The notes beneath the pieces are model-generated. The model saw only the letters and a program-made list of their open reading frames with translations, did not search any database and was not told where the DNA came from. Shown here piece by piece: positions 46,269 to 57,621 of a stretch of DNA of 64,000 bases; position 1 is the first letter of the stretch; every line of letters begins with the position of its first letter. A program made the translations under genes and the position numbers. Source of the stretch: Brachypodium distachyon (taxonomy: Eukaryota > Streptophyta > Magnoliopsida > Poales > Poaceae); contig NC_016132.3 in NCBI RefSeq assembly GCF_000005505.3, positions 20,574,501-20,638,500 on the forward strand. The letters are read 5' to 3'.

Positions 46269-49200
46269 CTATGTGTCGTAGGATCGAGCATGTTCGGGCT
46301 GGTGGGTAAACTCGTAGTCGAGGTGGACAAAGGCCCGCTCGATCTCGGGCAGGCTCTCCAGCTTCTCCTGCAGGGCCTCGCCGATGTCGTGAGCGTCTCG
46401 CAAGGGCATGTCGCGTGGCAGAACAATATCCACCTCGACAAAGTAATGGGAGCCAAACGTGTATGCCCGCACCGTGTCGATGTGCCTGACTGCCTCGTGA
46501 TGGTTCCAGCATAGGTAGGTCAGCTTCTGAAGGAATTCCGGTGAGGCTGATTGGCCAACCAGGGAGTGGACATTTTCTAGTACCGTCATGGACCATGTCC
46601 TGATTGTATAGATGGCTAGCTGCAAAGCAGGAAAGAGAGAATACATTTAGAAAAAATATAGGTATATTGCAATTATTTGGCAATGCAGATAAAACAAAGA
46701 AAAGAAGTGTTGTGCAAATAAAATTGATAAACATCAAATGCCTGCAGGCTTTATAGTTCTAGTACACAAGTGAACAGAAATAGTGTTTCTGTACTCACAA
46801 TGATAGCACCAACTGGGTCAATCCAGCCTTCAACATAATTAGCAAGAAGTGCGGCCACGAGCCCAATAATATTGGTGATAACATCAAAAAAGTGATCCTG
46901 TGCATATGCCTTCACAATCTCATTCGTAAATGAGCGACAATATATAACCAACAGAAGTTTCACCAGTGTCACTGAGAGCATAATATCCACAACCCACATC
47001 TCCTGCTCTTTTGTCAAGCGAAATTCAGTTCCCTGGATCACAATGTAATCAATATTAGGCATTGATTTGGCAATATGGGGGATTACAATTATCTCATTTG
47101 ATTGAGCCACTTTTAGATAGTTGGGAGGTTGGGTAGCTGCCTTGTTTTCTTAACCAAGTGCAAATGAATATAATATGACATGAAATGCAAGAGGACGACC
47201 ATTTGCAACATAAATCTGATCAATGAGAGTAAAAGGCATTTCACAACTTCTTTTGAACTCCAGCTTTAAAATAATTGCTAACTGAGTCTTAAGGGGTATT
47301 TATAGATATGCGAGATTCAAAACAGACCAGTGCTGCTCCAACATCGATTGTTCCTATATTAAATGATTGATGGATTTACTGTGCTCACTGTGCTATTAGT
47401 TCCAAGGGTGTGATTCCAGGCACAAAGCTATAAACAATAAACAGCAAACTCCGCTGGTCCCAAATATCATAACAATCAGCTAAATTAAGAATAAAAGTGC
47501 ACTGGTAGGATATATGACAAGAGGACTTACATCAGATAGCAATGAGCGTGTTGATTCTAGAATAATTTGAAGACCGAGTGTTGCCATAACAGAAGCAAAA
47601 ACAAGTATTCCCTACATGACAGATTGCAGTAAAGTTGTCAACAAGAGGAACAGGAGAAAATAACAAAAACAGTTTGGCTTTTTGTACAGTTATGATAAGA
47701 CAGAAAATATCATAAGTCATGAAATTTGATTGATCTGTAATTTTAGTTGTACTGGCATATAGTGTCATCCAAGATTTTTCTGTGTGGGGTTCCAAGCAGC
47801 AAACATTAGGATAACGAAATGTGCTAGGCTTGCAGATTTTTCGCATTGCACATGATATAATTGCCAACTGAAGTTGCTTGGTTCCCGTAACAGGACAGTG
47901 TTAGTTCCTGACAGTCCTTAAGAAAAAAGAGGTTTGCATATTTTAATGAATCAGGAAGTCAGTTACTTGCTTCTGTTCAATATGTACTCACTACTGATAT
48001 ACTTTTATTGAACTACTATCGACTTATGCATGTCTGTGATACTACGTAAGAGGGAATATATTGAAGAAAAGTAAGGGTACAAAGAATATGCTTCGATCAT
48101 ACAAAAACCAAATCGATCAATAAGAGTAATGAACAAAAAGGCCAAATGATGTCTAAATTAGCTATGAAAACTCACCAAAGGTTGCATGCGCCTTTTACCA
48201 ATAGGGTACCTGTATGGGTTTGGTGTTTGCATTGAAAAGGCAGTAAACCACAAGATAAATCCCGATAACAAGTCAAGCAGAGAATCCAACGTTGAAGCGA
48301 TAATAGCTAGGGAGCCACTCCTTATTGAGGCATAAACTTTTGCAGCAAAAAGAACCATGTTTGCTATGTTAGACAATCGGATGGCTAATGTCTCACTCCG
48401 GGCAACTTTCTCGCGTTCTTCCTGCAGGCAGGATAAACTAAAGGTAAAAAGGCCTTGCTTCATTTTGATAAAATTTCTGTACCTTTTATCTGCAAAGAAG
48501 TTTTGAAAAAAAAAAAACAAGTAATAAAACCTTGGACAATCCAGGCAGGCAACCACGGTCAGTTAGTGTGTCCATTTCATTGAAACCTTCTAACATTTCC
48601 AATTGTTGTTGGTAGTATTCAGCAATAACATCTCCAGGGCCTTGAGCTGTAGGTAGAATAAGAATTTGTGAATTAAGGTGTCAGATAAATTTTCTGCAGA
48701 GTTGTACATGACAGAAAACTTATTTGTGGAGCAAATATAAGACTAGCACCATATGCAGATAATAAAATCAGAAGGGCACAATTTGGTTACTCATGCATAC
48801 GAACAATACATATTCCAATTTTCCAAATTATTTTTTAGCAACCAAAATTTTACTTTTGCTAATACATAAATGAAGACTTTGAACCCTGAGATGATGATTT
48901 CCACCTCGATTTGCAAATCAGATTATGTTCTAGAAATGCCTATTCCCAGCTATCTACAACACTTGCTTGGGAGAACAAGGCTAAAACAAGAAGATAAAAT
49001 TTTAGCTTATTTTACCAGTTACAAGAAGGAAGGCTAATTTCTACAGGGGATTGACGTGCAGATAAACTGGACATTAAGAAAAATCAAGAAATAGTGGTTC
49101 CCTTCCAGGTTTTACAGGCTGTGCAATACTACTTACCATCTATCTGTTGGTTTCCCCAGTAAGAATTTAACTTTCAACATCCATTATACAAAAAGAGTCA

Positions 49201-49726
49201 GCCTACACAGAAGCACACTCCATAATAATAAACTCATAATCAAATTTAAACGGGATCGTGACTATATCAATTATTCAGGAGAATCATACATCATTCCCCT
49301 ATTATTTTAGTATCATGTCGAGAATGTATTAATTTAGTCTTCAGACCCAATCTAACTAGTCCGCAGGACAATTAAATAAATTTTGGAGGATAGGACAACT
49401 CACTAAGTAACGGGAAACAGTTGAACAAGTCCAGATCAAACCATGTGACAGAGACAGTCAAGTATTAGCCATCACTACGAAGAGAGAGAGAGAGAGGATA
49501 TGTGCAGAGTGCAGACAGCAGAGAGACGAGGCGGACCTAAAACGCCGAGACAGTCATGGAGGCGGCCGCGCGGCGGGTTCTCCTGCTGCGCCTCCTGACG
49601 CCGGAATCCGTCGAAGTTGAGACGCCAGGGCCGATCCCCCACGCACAAGCCGTCCCCTGCTTCGACGGAGCGGAGCAGGAGCTCCTCGCCCTCCCCACCA
49701 ACTCCCTCTCCAGCCGCCGCCGCCAT
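46269..49726 (-). CDS. Metal tolerance protein, Mn-type cation diffusion facilitator (MTP9/10-like)
   Basis: Divalent metal/proton antiporter of the Mn-CDF clade (plant MTP8-11), expected in Golgi, prevacuolar or plasma membranes. Minus-strand coding exons: 49726-49537, 48646-48531, 48421-48176, 47611-47531, 47032-46799, 46619-46269; 405 residues. Every junction is GT-AG and in frame. Marks: N-terminal WRLNFDGFR; linker [18 protein letters not shown]2 with DSLLD (residues about 148-152) and TM5 with DHFFD (about 257-261), the paired DxxxD metal sites of Mn-CDFs; and a C-terminal cytosolic domain with [20 protein letters not shown] and [13 protein letters not shown]. Length is standard and no key residue is lost. 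The ATG at 49726 follows a GC-rich leader. MTP9/10 rather than MTP11 is judged from the N-terminal and linker wording. Confidence 0.93.
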
Positions 49727-50223
49727 TTCTTCCGCCCTCCCGAACCCTCCGATCAAGGCGAAGCAAGCCCGCGCCGGAGGGGGGTTTGGAGTAGCGTGGC
49801 AGTTCGTTCAGTTCATCCGCGGCGGCTTTCGTCTCCACTCGCATTCCGCGGACGGCCGTGATTGGAAATGGATCCCTGATCCTGCGGTGGATAACGTGCC
49901 ACGAGGCACAGGGGTCCAGGTCATGGGGCCCACGAGCTTGGAGTTTGGACAGTCTTGGGCTGCGCCAAAGATGTCGAAGAAAAAAGAGACGAGAGATTCG
50001 GAAAATATTCCATCTTACTGTCATCTTGCAGTAACATATGATAAGACATCATATTAACGGATAGAAAACTAGTAAAAGACGGGATCATTTTGTCAAATCA
50101 CTAATCGCAGAAACGGCCAACATGTCGGCTCGGCGTGTTCACTTTCATTCAACACGCAAAGGATGTTTCAGCCGTGTGAGCATCTGAATATTTTCTTTCT
50201 CATTCCTGCGGGACGGGGAGTGT
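49727..50223. other. MTP promoter side
   Basis: GC-rich to about 49.95 kb, then mixed sequence. No gene. The left LTR of the next element starts at 50229. Confidence 0.45.
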
Positions 50224-50228
50224 AAAAG

Positions 50229-50495
50229 TGTTAGCATACTACCTACTCATCGGCTCCGCAAATGGACATGGGTTGGGTCAGTCTGCTTTCTACTTACCAA
50301 GCTGCTACAAATACCGAGATATGGGTTACAGAAAGACTTGGCTAGGAATTGGACGGCTTCGGCCTCCCTGCTTCTGTCTTCTTCCTCCTCATGTTCCTTC
50401 TCTTCTTCATATCTAACCACTAGAACTCTATGAATCCATGGCTTGTAATCCTAATTGATGAATAATAGATTCATGTGAGTAAAAAGTTGTTAACA
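50229..50495 (+). repeat. Left LTR (267 bp)
   Basis: Direct repeat of 54142-54408, TG..CA ends. It contains CTTCTTCCTCCTCATGTTCC and a GATGAATAATAGATTC stretch that may hold the polyadenylation signal. Confidence 0.93.
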
Positions 50496-50585
50496 TTTTG
50501 GTGTCAGAGCCCTAGATCCCCAACCACGACCAAATTCGAGCCAAACATTCTTCTCCACATCCAAGTCTGGATCCACCTCTCCAGC

Positions 50586-53500
50586 ATGTCGTTTGGATCC
50601 GCTTGGGCTGCTTGGCCGGATCGTGACTTCGCGTTGGTGAAGGAATACAGGAGGCAGCGCCTTCAAGGGTGGGGGGATCAGGCCGCACGGCGTCGCGCCG
50701 AGTTCACTGCCCGCATTCCAAGCATCGCGGCGCAGGTGGCCTCGGATGTGTCTGCGGCTATTGAAATAGCAATTCAGGCGCTGCAATCCGCCGCTGCTTC
50801 TACTTCTTCGCTCGTTGACAACGCCATATCCTCCCAGACGATCAACAACCTCGACGTTGGGGCGCCTGCCTATGGTACCACGAGGACAGAGCCCTCGTCA
50901 GGCCACGCGAGTGTGACGCCGACCTCCGCTCTGGCTGCGCCCGTGGGGCAGCATGAGGACTGAAAGATCGGTATGGTCGACTAGAGGGGGGTGGGGTGAA
51001 TAGGAGACTTACAAATTTTAACTTTTTTTTTCTTGAAAGATACAAACACTTAATCCTAGGGCTTTCTAGATTCTCTAAAATGAATGCAACCCTAGTATGA
51101 AGTGCAATAGTCGAAGCACTAGCTGAAGCAAAATATAGGCAATGAAGTAAAGCAAGTAAGTAACGAGGCAAGTATGATACCACAAGGGAAGACGAAGATT
51201 TCACCGGAGTTCCACCTATTGGGATCGGTGTATGTCTCCGTTTGGAGGAGTGCTCTACCACAAAGGGAGAGACGCCACGAAGGCTCACTCTATTCTCCAA
51301 CTCACCACACCACAAAGGTGAGATGAGCTCTCACAACACCACAAAGTCGAAGTGAGTTCCACTAATGGCTTCCTTGAAGGCGAATGCTGAACCTTTACAA
51401 ACAAGGAGAAGGGCACGAATCCACAACTAAATTGAAGTCTCCTTCCCAAATTCTCAAACACCTCCTCACAAGATTGGAGTGCTTGAAAAGACACCTTCTG
51501 GCTAGGGATCCTAAAATCCCAAGAGTAACAAAATCCACCAAGGAAAACGGAGGGGAATCAACTTTTGATTTGGTGAAACCCTAGATCGAGCTCTTCTCAA
51601 CCTTTCCTCAAAGTATTAGCTAGGGGGAAGCACTAGGGAGGGAGATCTCGAGATTTGAAGCTTTGGAGGTGAAGAACGCTTGCAGGAATGAGTCACGAAC
51701 CGTTGGGGACGAAGACCCTCTTTTAGAGGATCCCCGATTTCTGCCCGTTATGTGCAATTTCTGCACAGGGCGGTACTACCGCGAGCGGTAGTGCAGCCCC
51801 GGTACCGTGCCAGTGCCGCTATATGTCAGTAGCGTTTTGCTACCTCATAGCACCGGTGCGGTACTACCGTGACCGGTACTACCGGCCTGGGATGACCGGT
51901 ACTGCCGTCCTGGATAGGAAAAACAGGCAGAACCCTTTGGTTCAAGAATAGGTTTTAGCTAATCTTCACCGGTGGGATTGAGACTATCTGATGGGTGCAA
52001 TTTGGTGGTTGTGTGTACGTGAAATTGATTCACCCAAGCCTTCCCAGATGGACTCCCTCTTTATAGAACGGATTTTCCTACGACTCAATATAAATAAAAA
52101 GCCGTAAATTCTTCTACGCTTCTTTACTTTGAGGGCAACGAACCGCTTTGCTTGATTATATATAATTTCTGAAAACACTTAGCATACGGTTAGTCCACAT
52201 ATTAAGTTGCCATTAACACCAAAACTCATTAGGGATCGAAATGCCCTTCCAAGGACCTTGACCTCGCCCTCGCGTCGCCCGCTACCTGTTCGTCATTATG
52301 TCCAGCCGGGGACATGAGTTCTGCAGCTGCTTCGGTGGAGGCGTATGGGGTGCTTGGCGAAGAGGCTTCGGCTGCCTGCAGTGTGCTGGCGAGTCCAAAT
52401 CGCACCGGTGACCTACATGTGGGGGCTGCCTCCATCACCACGACGGTGGAGCCTGGTTGGGTGATGGTGTCCCCAGCTTGCACGTGCGTGGCGCACGACG
52501 ATTACCTCGCCCACCCGCTACCCGCCACCTGTTTGTGCTTATGTGCAGCTGGCAACACAAGCTCTGGAGCGACCTCTTGGACGACATGTGAGGGCGATCA
52601 ATAGCTCGCCGGGCTTACTGGAGACAGCAACATCCACCTCGTTGCACAACATCTGTGTTCAGTGCCCATACGGACACCGGACATTGTTGGTGTGGTGGTC
52701 TGTGTGCCGCCGATGGCTACTCCAGACGAAGGCATCTCAATGATTGCCAAGGTGCCTGCAAGGTGTGCTACACTGGGTCCTAGCCCCGTCGTCTCTTTCA
52801 TCAACTTGGGGACCAACAACGGCGCATCGATTGATCACAGCTTCATTACCAGCTTGTCTGCAATGTCACTTGCTTCGGCCGCACTCGGTGTCCATGGTCG
52901 GAAAATTGTGAACATGTACGAGGTAGCTCTGCCCCTTAAGTTGCTGGAGTTGACAATGTTGGAGACCAAGGAACATATCTTCTCATACGACACATCTATG
53001 GATCACCTTCAGGGAAAGTTTAGTAGCAGATGTTCAGTTCTCGGTTGTGCAACAACTAGCTCAATTTCCTCTCTGCAATGGGACCCAGGGAAGCCAAAAA
53101 GGGCATCCAGGTCCAGTGATCCTATCATAGGCAGAGATATTGCTTTGGATGCATATGTTAAGAACCTGGATGAGGATTCAACTCTCCGTTACAACCATAA
53201 CCAGAAACGAAGGTATGCAAGCAACCAAAAATATTCTTGGCTTATTCAACCGTCTTGTTCAAGTGGGACTGTGATAGCCAAGAATTCTTGTCCGGGAATC
53301 TGTGTAGAACTGCTCCAGTATCAGTTCGACAGTGTCAGGATATTCGTTAGGCAATATGAGGACAGTCTTGTTGTTGGTGCTCCGATTTATATTGCAATTT
53401 GTGTTGAAAGAGTGGCCTTTGAGGACTTTCTGTTGGGGTCTTCTGCTGTCCGGAGCAATTTTCAGTGGCAGTATCCTGAACCTTACATACCATATCCTTC

Positions 53501-54101
53501 GACACATAAAAAACAATTCCGTGGCTTGCATTCTGTTTTCATGATTGCTACAAGCCATTCATTGTTACTCTTCCCTTGGGATCCAGGAGCTCAAGTAGCC
53601 AGCATATGGTACACGTTGTGCCCTCAAGGAAATGAGTGCATTATTCTTTTTGATACTGCTAGTGTTGGTACAACATTGCAAAACATATATGCCAATCAAG
53701 GAGAGTTTATTTTCAGTTCCAAGTTCACGAAGTTGTTTGCTTCCTCTTTGCAATTGTGTGAGTCGTGGGCTTCTTGGAAGCAGTGGCAGTGCTACATGAG
53801 CTACTACAAGACTAATTGCTGCAGGTCCATGTATATACTCTTGACAGCAGGTTCAGCTATGGCCATCATCAGTCCTACAATATTGGAGTATTTGGTGCAG
53901 TCATGCTATGCTGGACAGGCTTGCGTTAGTGATTCTGCTTCTCTGTGCTGGAAAATTGCATGGTACAACACCTCTGAGCAAGGTGCTATGGATTGCTTGG
54001 ATTCCGGAGGCAGTCTAATTCTTTCCAGTGGATATCATGTTGAGAAAGATGGTGACAAGGTTGGTTCGACCATTCCATGGGATCCTGGTGGTTCCGTCTA
54101 G
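50586..54101 (+). pseudogene. Orphan long reading frame of the LTR element, split
   Basis: The ATG at 50586 starts MSFGSAWAAWPDRDF. The frame runs to 50960 (125 codons), is cut by the 50961-52251 insertion plus its TSD, and resumes in the same phase at 52257 up to the stop at 54099-54101. That makes about 740 codons. The only other internal stop is a TAG at 52602-52604. The N-terminal 125 residues are helical and Ala-rich and could be gag-like. The rest is Cys/Ser-rich with three WDPG motifs (about 53080, 53573, 54078) and matches no RT, protease or integrase motif I know. In other plant retroelements WDPG-type endings are familiar, but the body is not. Function unknown. Confidence 0.65.
50961..52251. 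mobile_element. Unclassified 1.29-kb element (TGAAAGATCGG ... CTTCCA) with 5-bp TSD
   Basis: Left end TGAAAGATCGGTATGGTCGA followed by CTAGAGGGGGGTGG; right end GATCGAAATGCCCTTCCA. Exact 5-bp duplication AGGAC at 50956-50960 and 52252-52256. The outermost bases TGAAAG/CTTCCA form a short imperfect inverted repeat. The interior carries GGTACTACCG/CGGTAGT motifs. It resembles a frequent unclassified grass repeat whose ends read GACTAGAGGGGGGTGAATAG. No coding capacity seen. Confidence 0.8.
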
Positions 54102-54141
54102 TAGCGGCTTGGGGGCAAGCTGCCTTTTAAGGAAGGGAGAA

Positions 54142-54408
54142 TGTTAGCATACTACCTACGCATCGGCTCGGCAAATGGACATGGACTGGGCCGGCCCGCT
54201 TTCTACTTACCAAGCTGCTACAAATACCGAGATATGGGCTACAGGAAGACTTGGCTAGGAACTGGACGGCTTCGGCCTCCCTACTTCTGTCTTCTTCCTC
54301 CTCACGTTCCTTCTCTTCTTCATATCTAAGCTCTAGAACTCTATGAATCCATGGCTTGTAATCCTAATTGATGAATAATAGATTCATGTGAGTAAAATGT
54401 TGTTAACA
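54142..54408 (+). repeat. Right LTR (267 bp)
   Basis: Direct repeat of the left LTR, about 94 percent identical by hand count. Preceded by the polypurine tract and followed by the AAAAG duplication. Confidence 0.93.
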
Positions 54409-54662
54409 AAAAGGTTCGCGCGGTGTAAAATTCAGAGAAAACTGTCTTGAGATTTTTTTTATTTTTTTTGAGAATTGAACTACGCGTGTGGCTAGAAAAC
54501 TCAGGCATATCTTCTTTAGAGCACAAGCATGTGAAATGATTCATTTCAGTAGAAACAGATGAAATTTCTGCTTTCAAAAGAGGCCTAAATTTGTATGGTG
54601 ACGAAAATAATGGAATTGTGAAATACTGAAGCGGTGCTATGATGCAGCAAGGGTGAAGAGTA

Positions 54663-54775
54663 CTTCCTCCGATCCTAAATTGTTGTCGAAATATTACATG
54701 TATCTAGACGCTTTTTAAGAATAGATATATCCATATTTGGTCAAATTTGAGACAAGAATTTAGGATCGGAGGAAG
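54663..54775. mobile_element. Stowaway MITE
   Basis: Ends CTTCCTCCGATCCTAAATTG and GAATTTAGGATCGGAGGAAG, TA at 54661-54662 and 54776-54777. Near-identical core to the copy at 22418 (GAAATATTACATGTATCTAG). Confidence 0.92.
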
Positions 54776-54777
54776 TA

Positions 54778-56170
54778 TTTTCAAATGATGTGGAAAATAG
54801 ACCCAAAATAACCGGACACCGGCATCATTTGTCTTCGTCCACTTGCAAAAAGGAGAAGGTTCAAGTTTACTACTCCATACTACAAGACAATATCACTAAA
54901 AAGAAAATGTTGATGCTACATCGACACGGTCACTAGGATCTTTAACAAATTTAGGTCACGAAAAAAATCAAAGGCCATGGACGAAGATGGCAAAGAACCC
55001 CAGTGTATTAACCTCGTGAGGTCATCACATTCCCACGCACGCATGCAGAATTGGTCAATCGCGTGATCCTATCTTGGCCAAGGTCATGTACGACGTAGCT
55101 GTCACAATATCAGATCACCCGCTTTGAGAAGAGAAAAAGGAGAGCGAAGCATCTCTTGACTCTAACGTCCTTGTCTTACAAGAAGAGAATGGAAAATGAG
55201 CCCTAAGTAGAAAACGTTGACAACCTTAATCACCTAGAGCTCGAAATAGATCAGATAATTGAGACCGAAAGATGCAAGAAAAACCCTGGGCATCGTGTTC
55301 AAATATTCAAACTGTATGCGCCACACTAACTGAACTGAACTTGGAATGTTTGGTTGACCAAAACAGAGAGATCCCATGAGAGATTTCTCGACTGTCTTTT
55401 TCGAAACGGAGATTCTCGACTGTCTTTATGGACAACAATTCGAGCAGGATTTCATATTTCCATACTCAATTGACGTAGTCACGGAAGACCTCGAGTGAAA
55501 TCTCAGGAGGGCTCGTTTCCTGCAGACACACCTAAAAATGCCATTGATGAGCTCCCTGTTGAACATGTCCTTTGAGGATTGAGCTGGCAATGGCATGCAG
55601 CATCTTGCTCCTTTCTGGTGGCCTTCACAAAACAAGTGCATTGTTTTTTTTTTTTGAGAATGGAACAAGTGCATTGTTAAGGTACAGAGCCACCGATGGG
55701 CCAAGCCTGGGCTAGCTCAACCCAATCGCCATGCTCATGTATTTTATTTTATCTTTTGCCTTTTCTTTGGAAGAATTGCACGGGAGGTTTGGGCCTGGCC
55801 TTGGCCGTAGGTCTTTCTTCGTCTAAAGTTTTTTAAAAATATATATTGCTAAAAATGAGATGTGTTTAGGTACACCCTTCTCTCTCTCCGTCCCTTCCTT
55901 CCTCCAAGAAAGGACACTTTTCTCCAAATTAAACTTTCAAATGCATTAAGTATCATTTCCCTCACCTGAACATTCAAATGCACCTTAACAAGTGTGTGTT
56001 GTACTTACATGGGTTGAATATAAGTTTTGTTCCGTTATCTGATGATTGTGGATACCGGTCGAAAGACCGTTTGGAAAAGAAAAAAAAAAGTTTGCCTCAA
56101 TGAAGGTTGTTGAGGCGATAGAAGATCAAGACTAATACATGCATTACGATAACAAAATGTTTTCAATCCT
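54778..56170. other. Intergenic, no gene seen
   Basis: No domain or exon chain on either strand. A poly-T run near 55650 and an AAAGAAAAAAAAAAG run near 56080. Confidence 0.5.
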
Positions 56171-56176
56171 ATGCGT

Positions 56177-56228
56177 GCGGCGGCGGCGGCGGCGGCGGTG
56201 GTGGTGGTGTGGGTGGGTGGGTGGGGGG
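56177..56228. repeat. (GCG)n(GTG)n(GGGT)n microsatellite
   Basis: Seven to eight CGG units pass into GGT units and then GGGT units. Nothing coding around it. Confidence 0.9.
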
Positions 56229-56861
56229 CTATCAAGTAGCAAGGATTCTACACTTGCAGATTGGTGGGTGGGTATTCACCTGCACGGCAGAGCCCAGCGG
56301 GTTCTAGCGACCTTAGGTCAATTTGGAAGCATAGGAACATTATTTTGTTCGTCGGTTCAAACCCAAACACCAAGGATCGAAGTTCTACAGGCCATTCATT
56401 CGGAGGAGGGTCTTGGCTTGGGCCAAGCCAGGAAGGCAACTTGAACTCCTTCCCGACAGCTAGGAGGCCAATGTCGAGAGGACCAGTGTGGGGTAATTTG
56501 TAATCCGATCTACCTTCTAGAGTTGTAACCTCTTTTCGGTCTTCTTAAATGGTAAAGAGGCCAATGTCGAGAGGACCAGTGTGCATTGCTTTAGAGAAGA
56601 AGATAAAGCAAGTACCTCATGAGGCTGTGTTTCCTTTTTTTTGGAAAGCTCGTGAGCTTGTTTGATGACGTAGAATACATGTATTTAGTCTTAGTTTGGC
56701 ATTACGGTGGATTATCATAATCTAGTTTTTTCCGTCCGCATTTCACTACTTCGTGTCTGGATAACAACCTTTTTCCTACTTTCATGTTCATTTTTCCACA
56801 ACAAATTATAAAATAAGTTTAGCTGATGACAGTTCAGCAACGGTAAAACTAACTCTTAGTC

Positions 56862-57620
56862 TAGGGTGGGCATAAAAACCAAGAAACCGAAACCGATCAC
56901 CAAAAAACCGAGAACCGAAGCCGATTAGACCGAAAAACCGTTCAAAATTTCGGGTTTGAGATCTGAAAAACCGAACTTTTTTCGGCAGTTCGGTCATTGT
57001 CCTCGGTAACCGAAATACCCGAACTAACTGAATTATAAGTGGCCCAGCCAGACTAGACCAAGCCCATCTAGCCTTGTAGAAAAACCCCATCGTCAGGCCC
57101 ACTCCGCTAATCCGCTTCCAGCCGCACGACCTCGGGCCTGAACGACACAACGTGCGACCTCCACTGCTAATCTCCCGATTCCCCGCTTCCTCTCCTGTTC
57201 CCGATTCCTCTCGCTCCGCGTCGATTCGTTTCCTCTCCCGATTCCCCGTCTACCGACCTCTAGTATCCCGGCCACCAGCGGCGCCACGCCGGATCCAGCA
57301 GTCGTGAGCGGCGGCCGTGGCCCGTGGGTGCCACGCTGACTCCAGGAACTGTTGGACTACCGCAGCCGTCGCTCGTCCTCCCTTCTCCAACCGCTCGGGG
57401 CAGGGTGGCCGCACGCCCGCAGCGACGGAAGTTTCCTCTCTACTGCATATTTCGGTTTTGTTCGGTTAAAACCGAGAACCGAACCGAACTTCCGCGGACC
57501 GAATTTTCGGTCAGCAACTTTGAGAGGAACCGATCGGTTAGCGTTTTTTGAGAAACCAAATTCTTCGAAAACCCGAAGAACCGAACCGATCGGTTCGGTC
57601 TAACCAAACGCCCACCCCTA
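56862..57620. mobile_element. hAT-type element rich in ACCGAA motifs
   Basis: TAGGGTGGGCATAAAAACC at the left and complement TAGGGGTGGGCGTTTGGTTA at the right. Both subterminal zones are packed with AACCGA/TCGGTT motifs. The GC-rich centre (57110-57430) may be captured sequence. Flanks CTCTTAGT and GCCTCAGT (one base outside the ends) match at five of eight, a decayed TSD. No transposase. Confidence 0.75.
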
Positions 57621-57621
57621 G

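Larger units (their letters stand above)
50229..54408 (+). mobile_element. Non-autonomous LTR retrotransposon, 4.2 kb with insertion
   Basis: Two 267-bp LTRs (50229-50495, 54142-54408) begin TGTTAGCATA and end TTGTTAACA. They differ at about 16 sites by hand count. A 5-bp target duplication AAAAG lies at 50224-50228 and 54409-54413. A primer-site-like TTTTGGTGTCAGAGCCCTAG follows the left LTR and a purine tract AAGGAAGGGAGAA precedes the right. There is no recognisable reverse transcriptase, RNase H or integrase. One long frame fills the interior, split by a DNA-transposon-like insert (50961-52251). Residues after its stop (RLGGKLPFKEGRM) resemble the degenerate polyprotein ends of larger grass elements. 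Confidence 0.92.
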
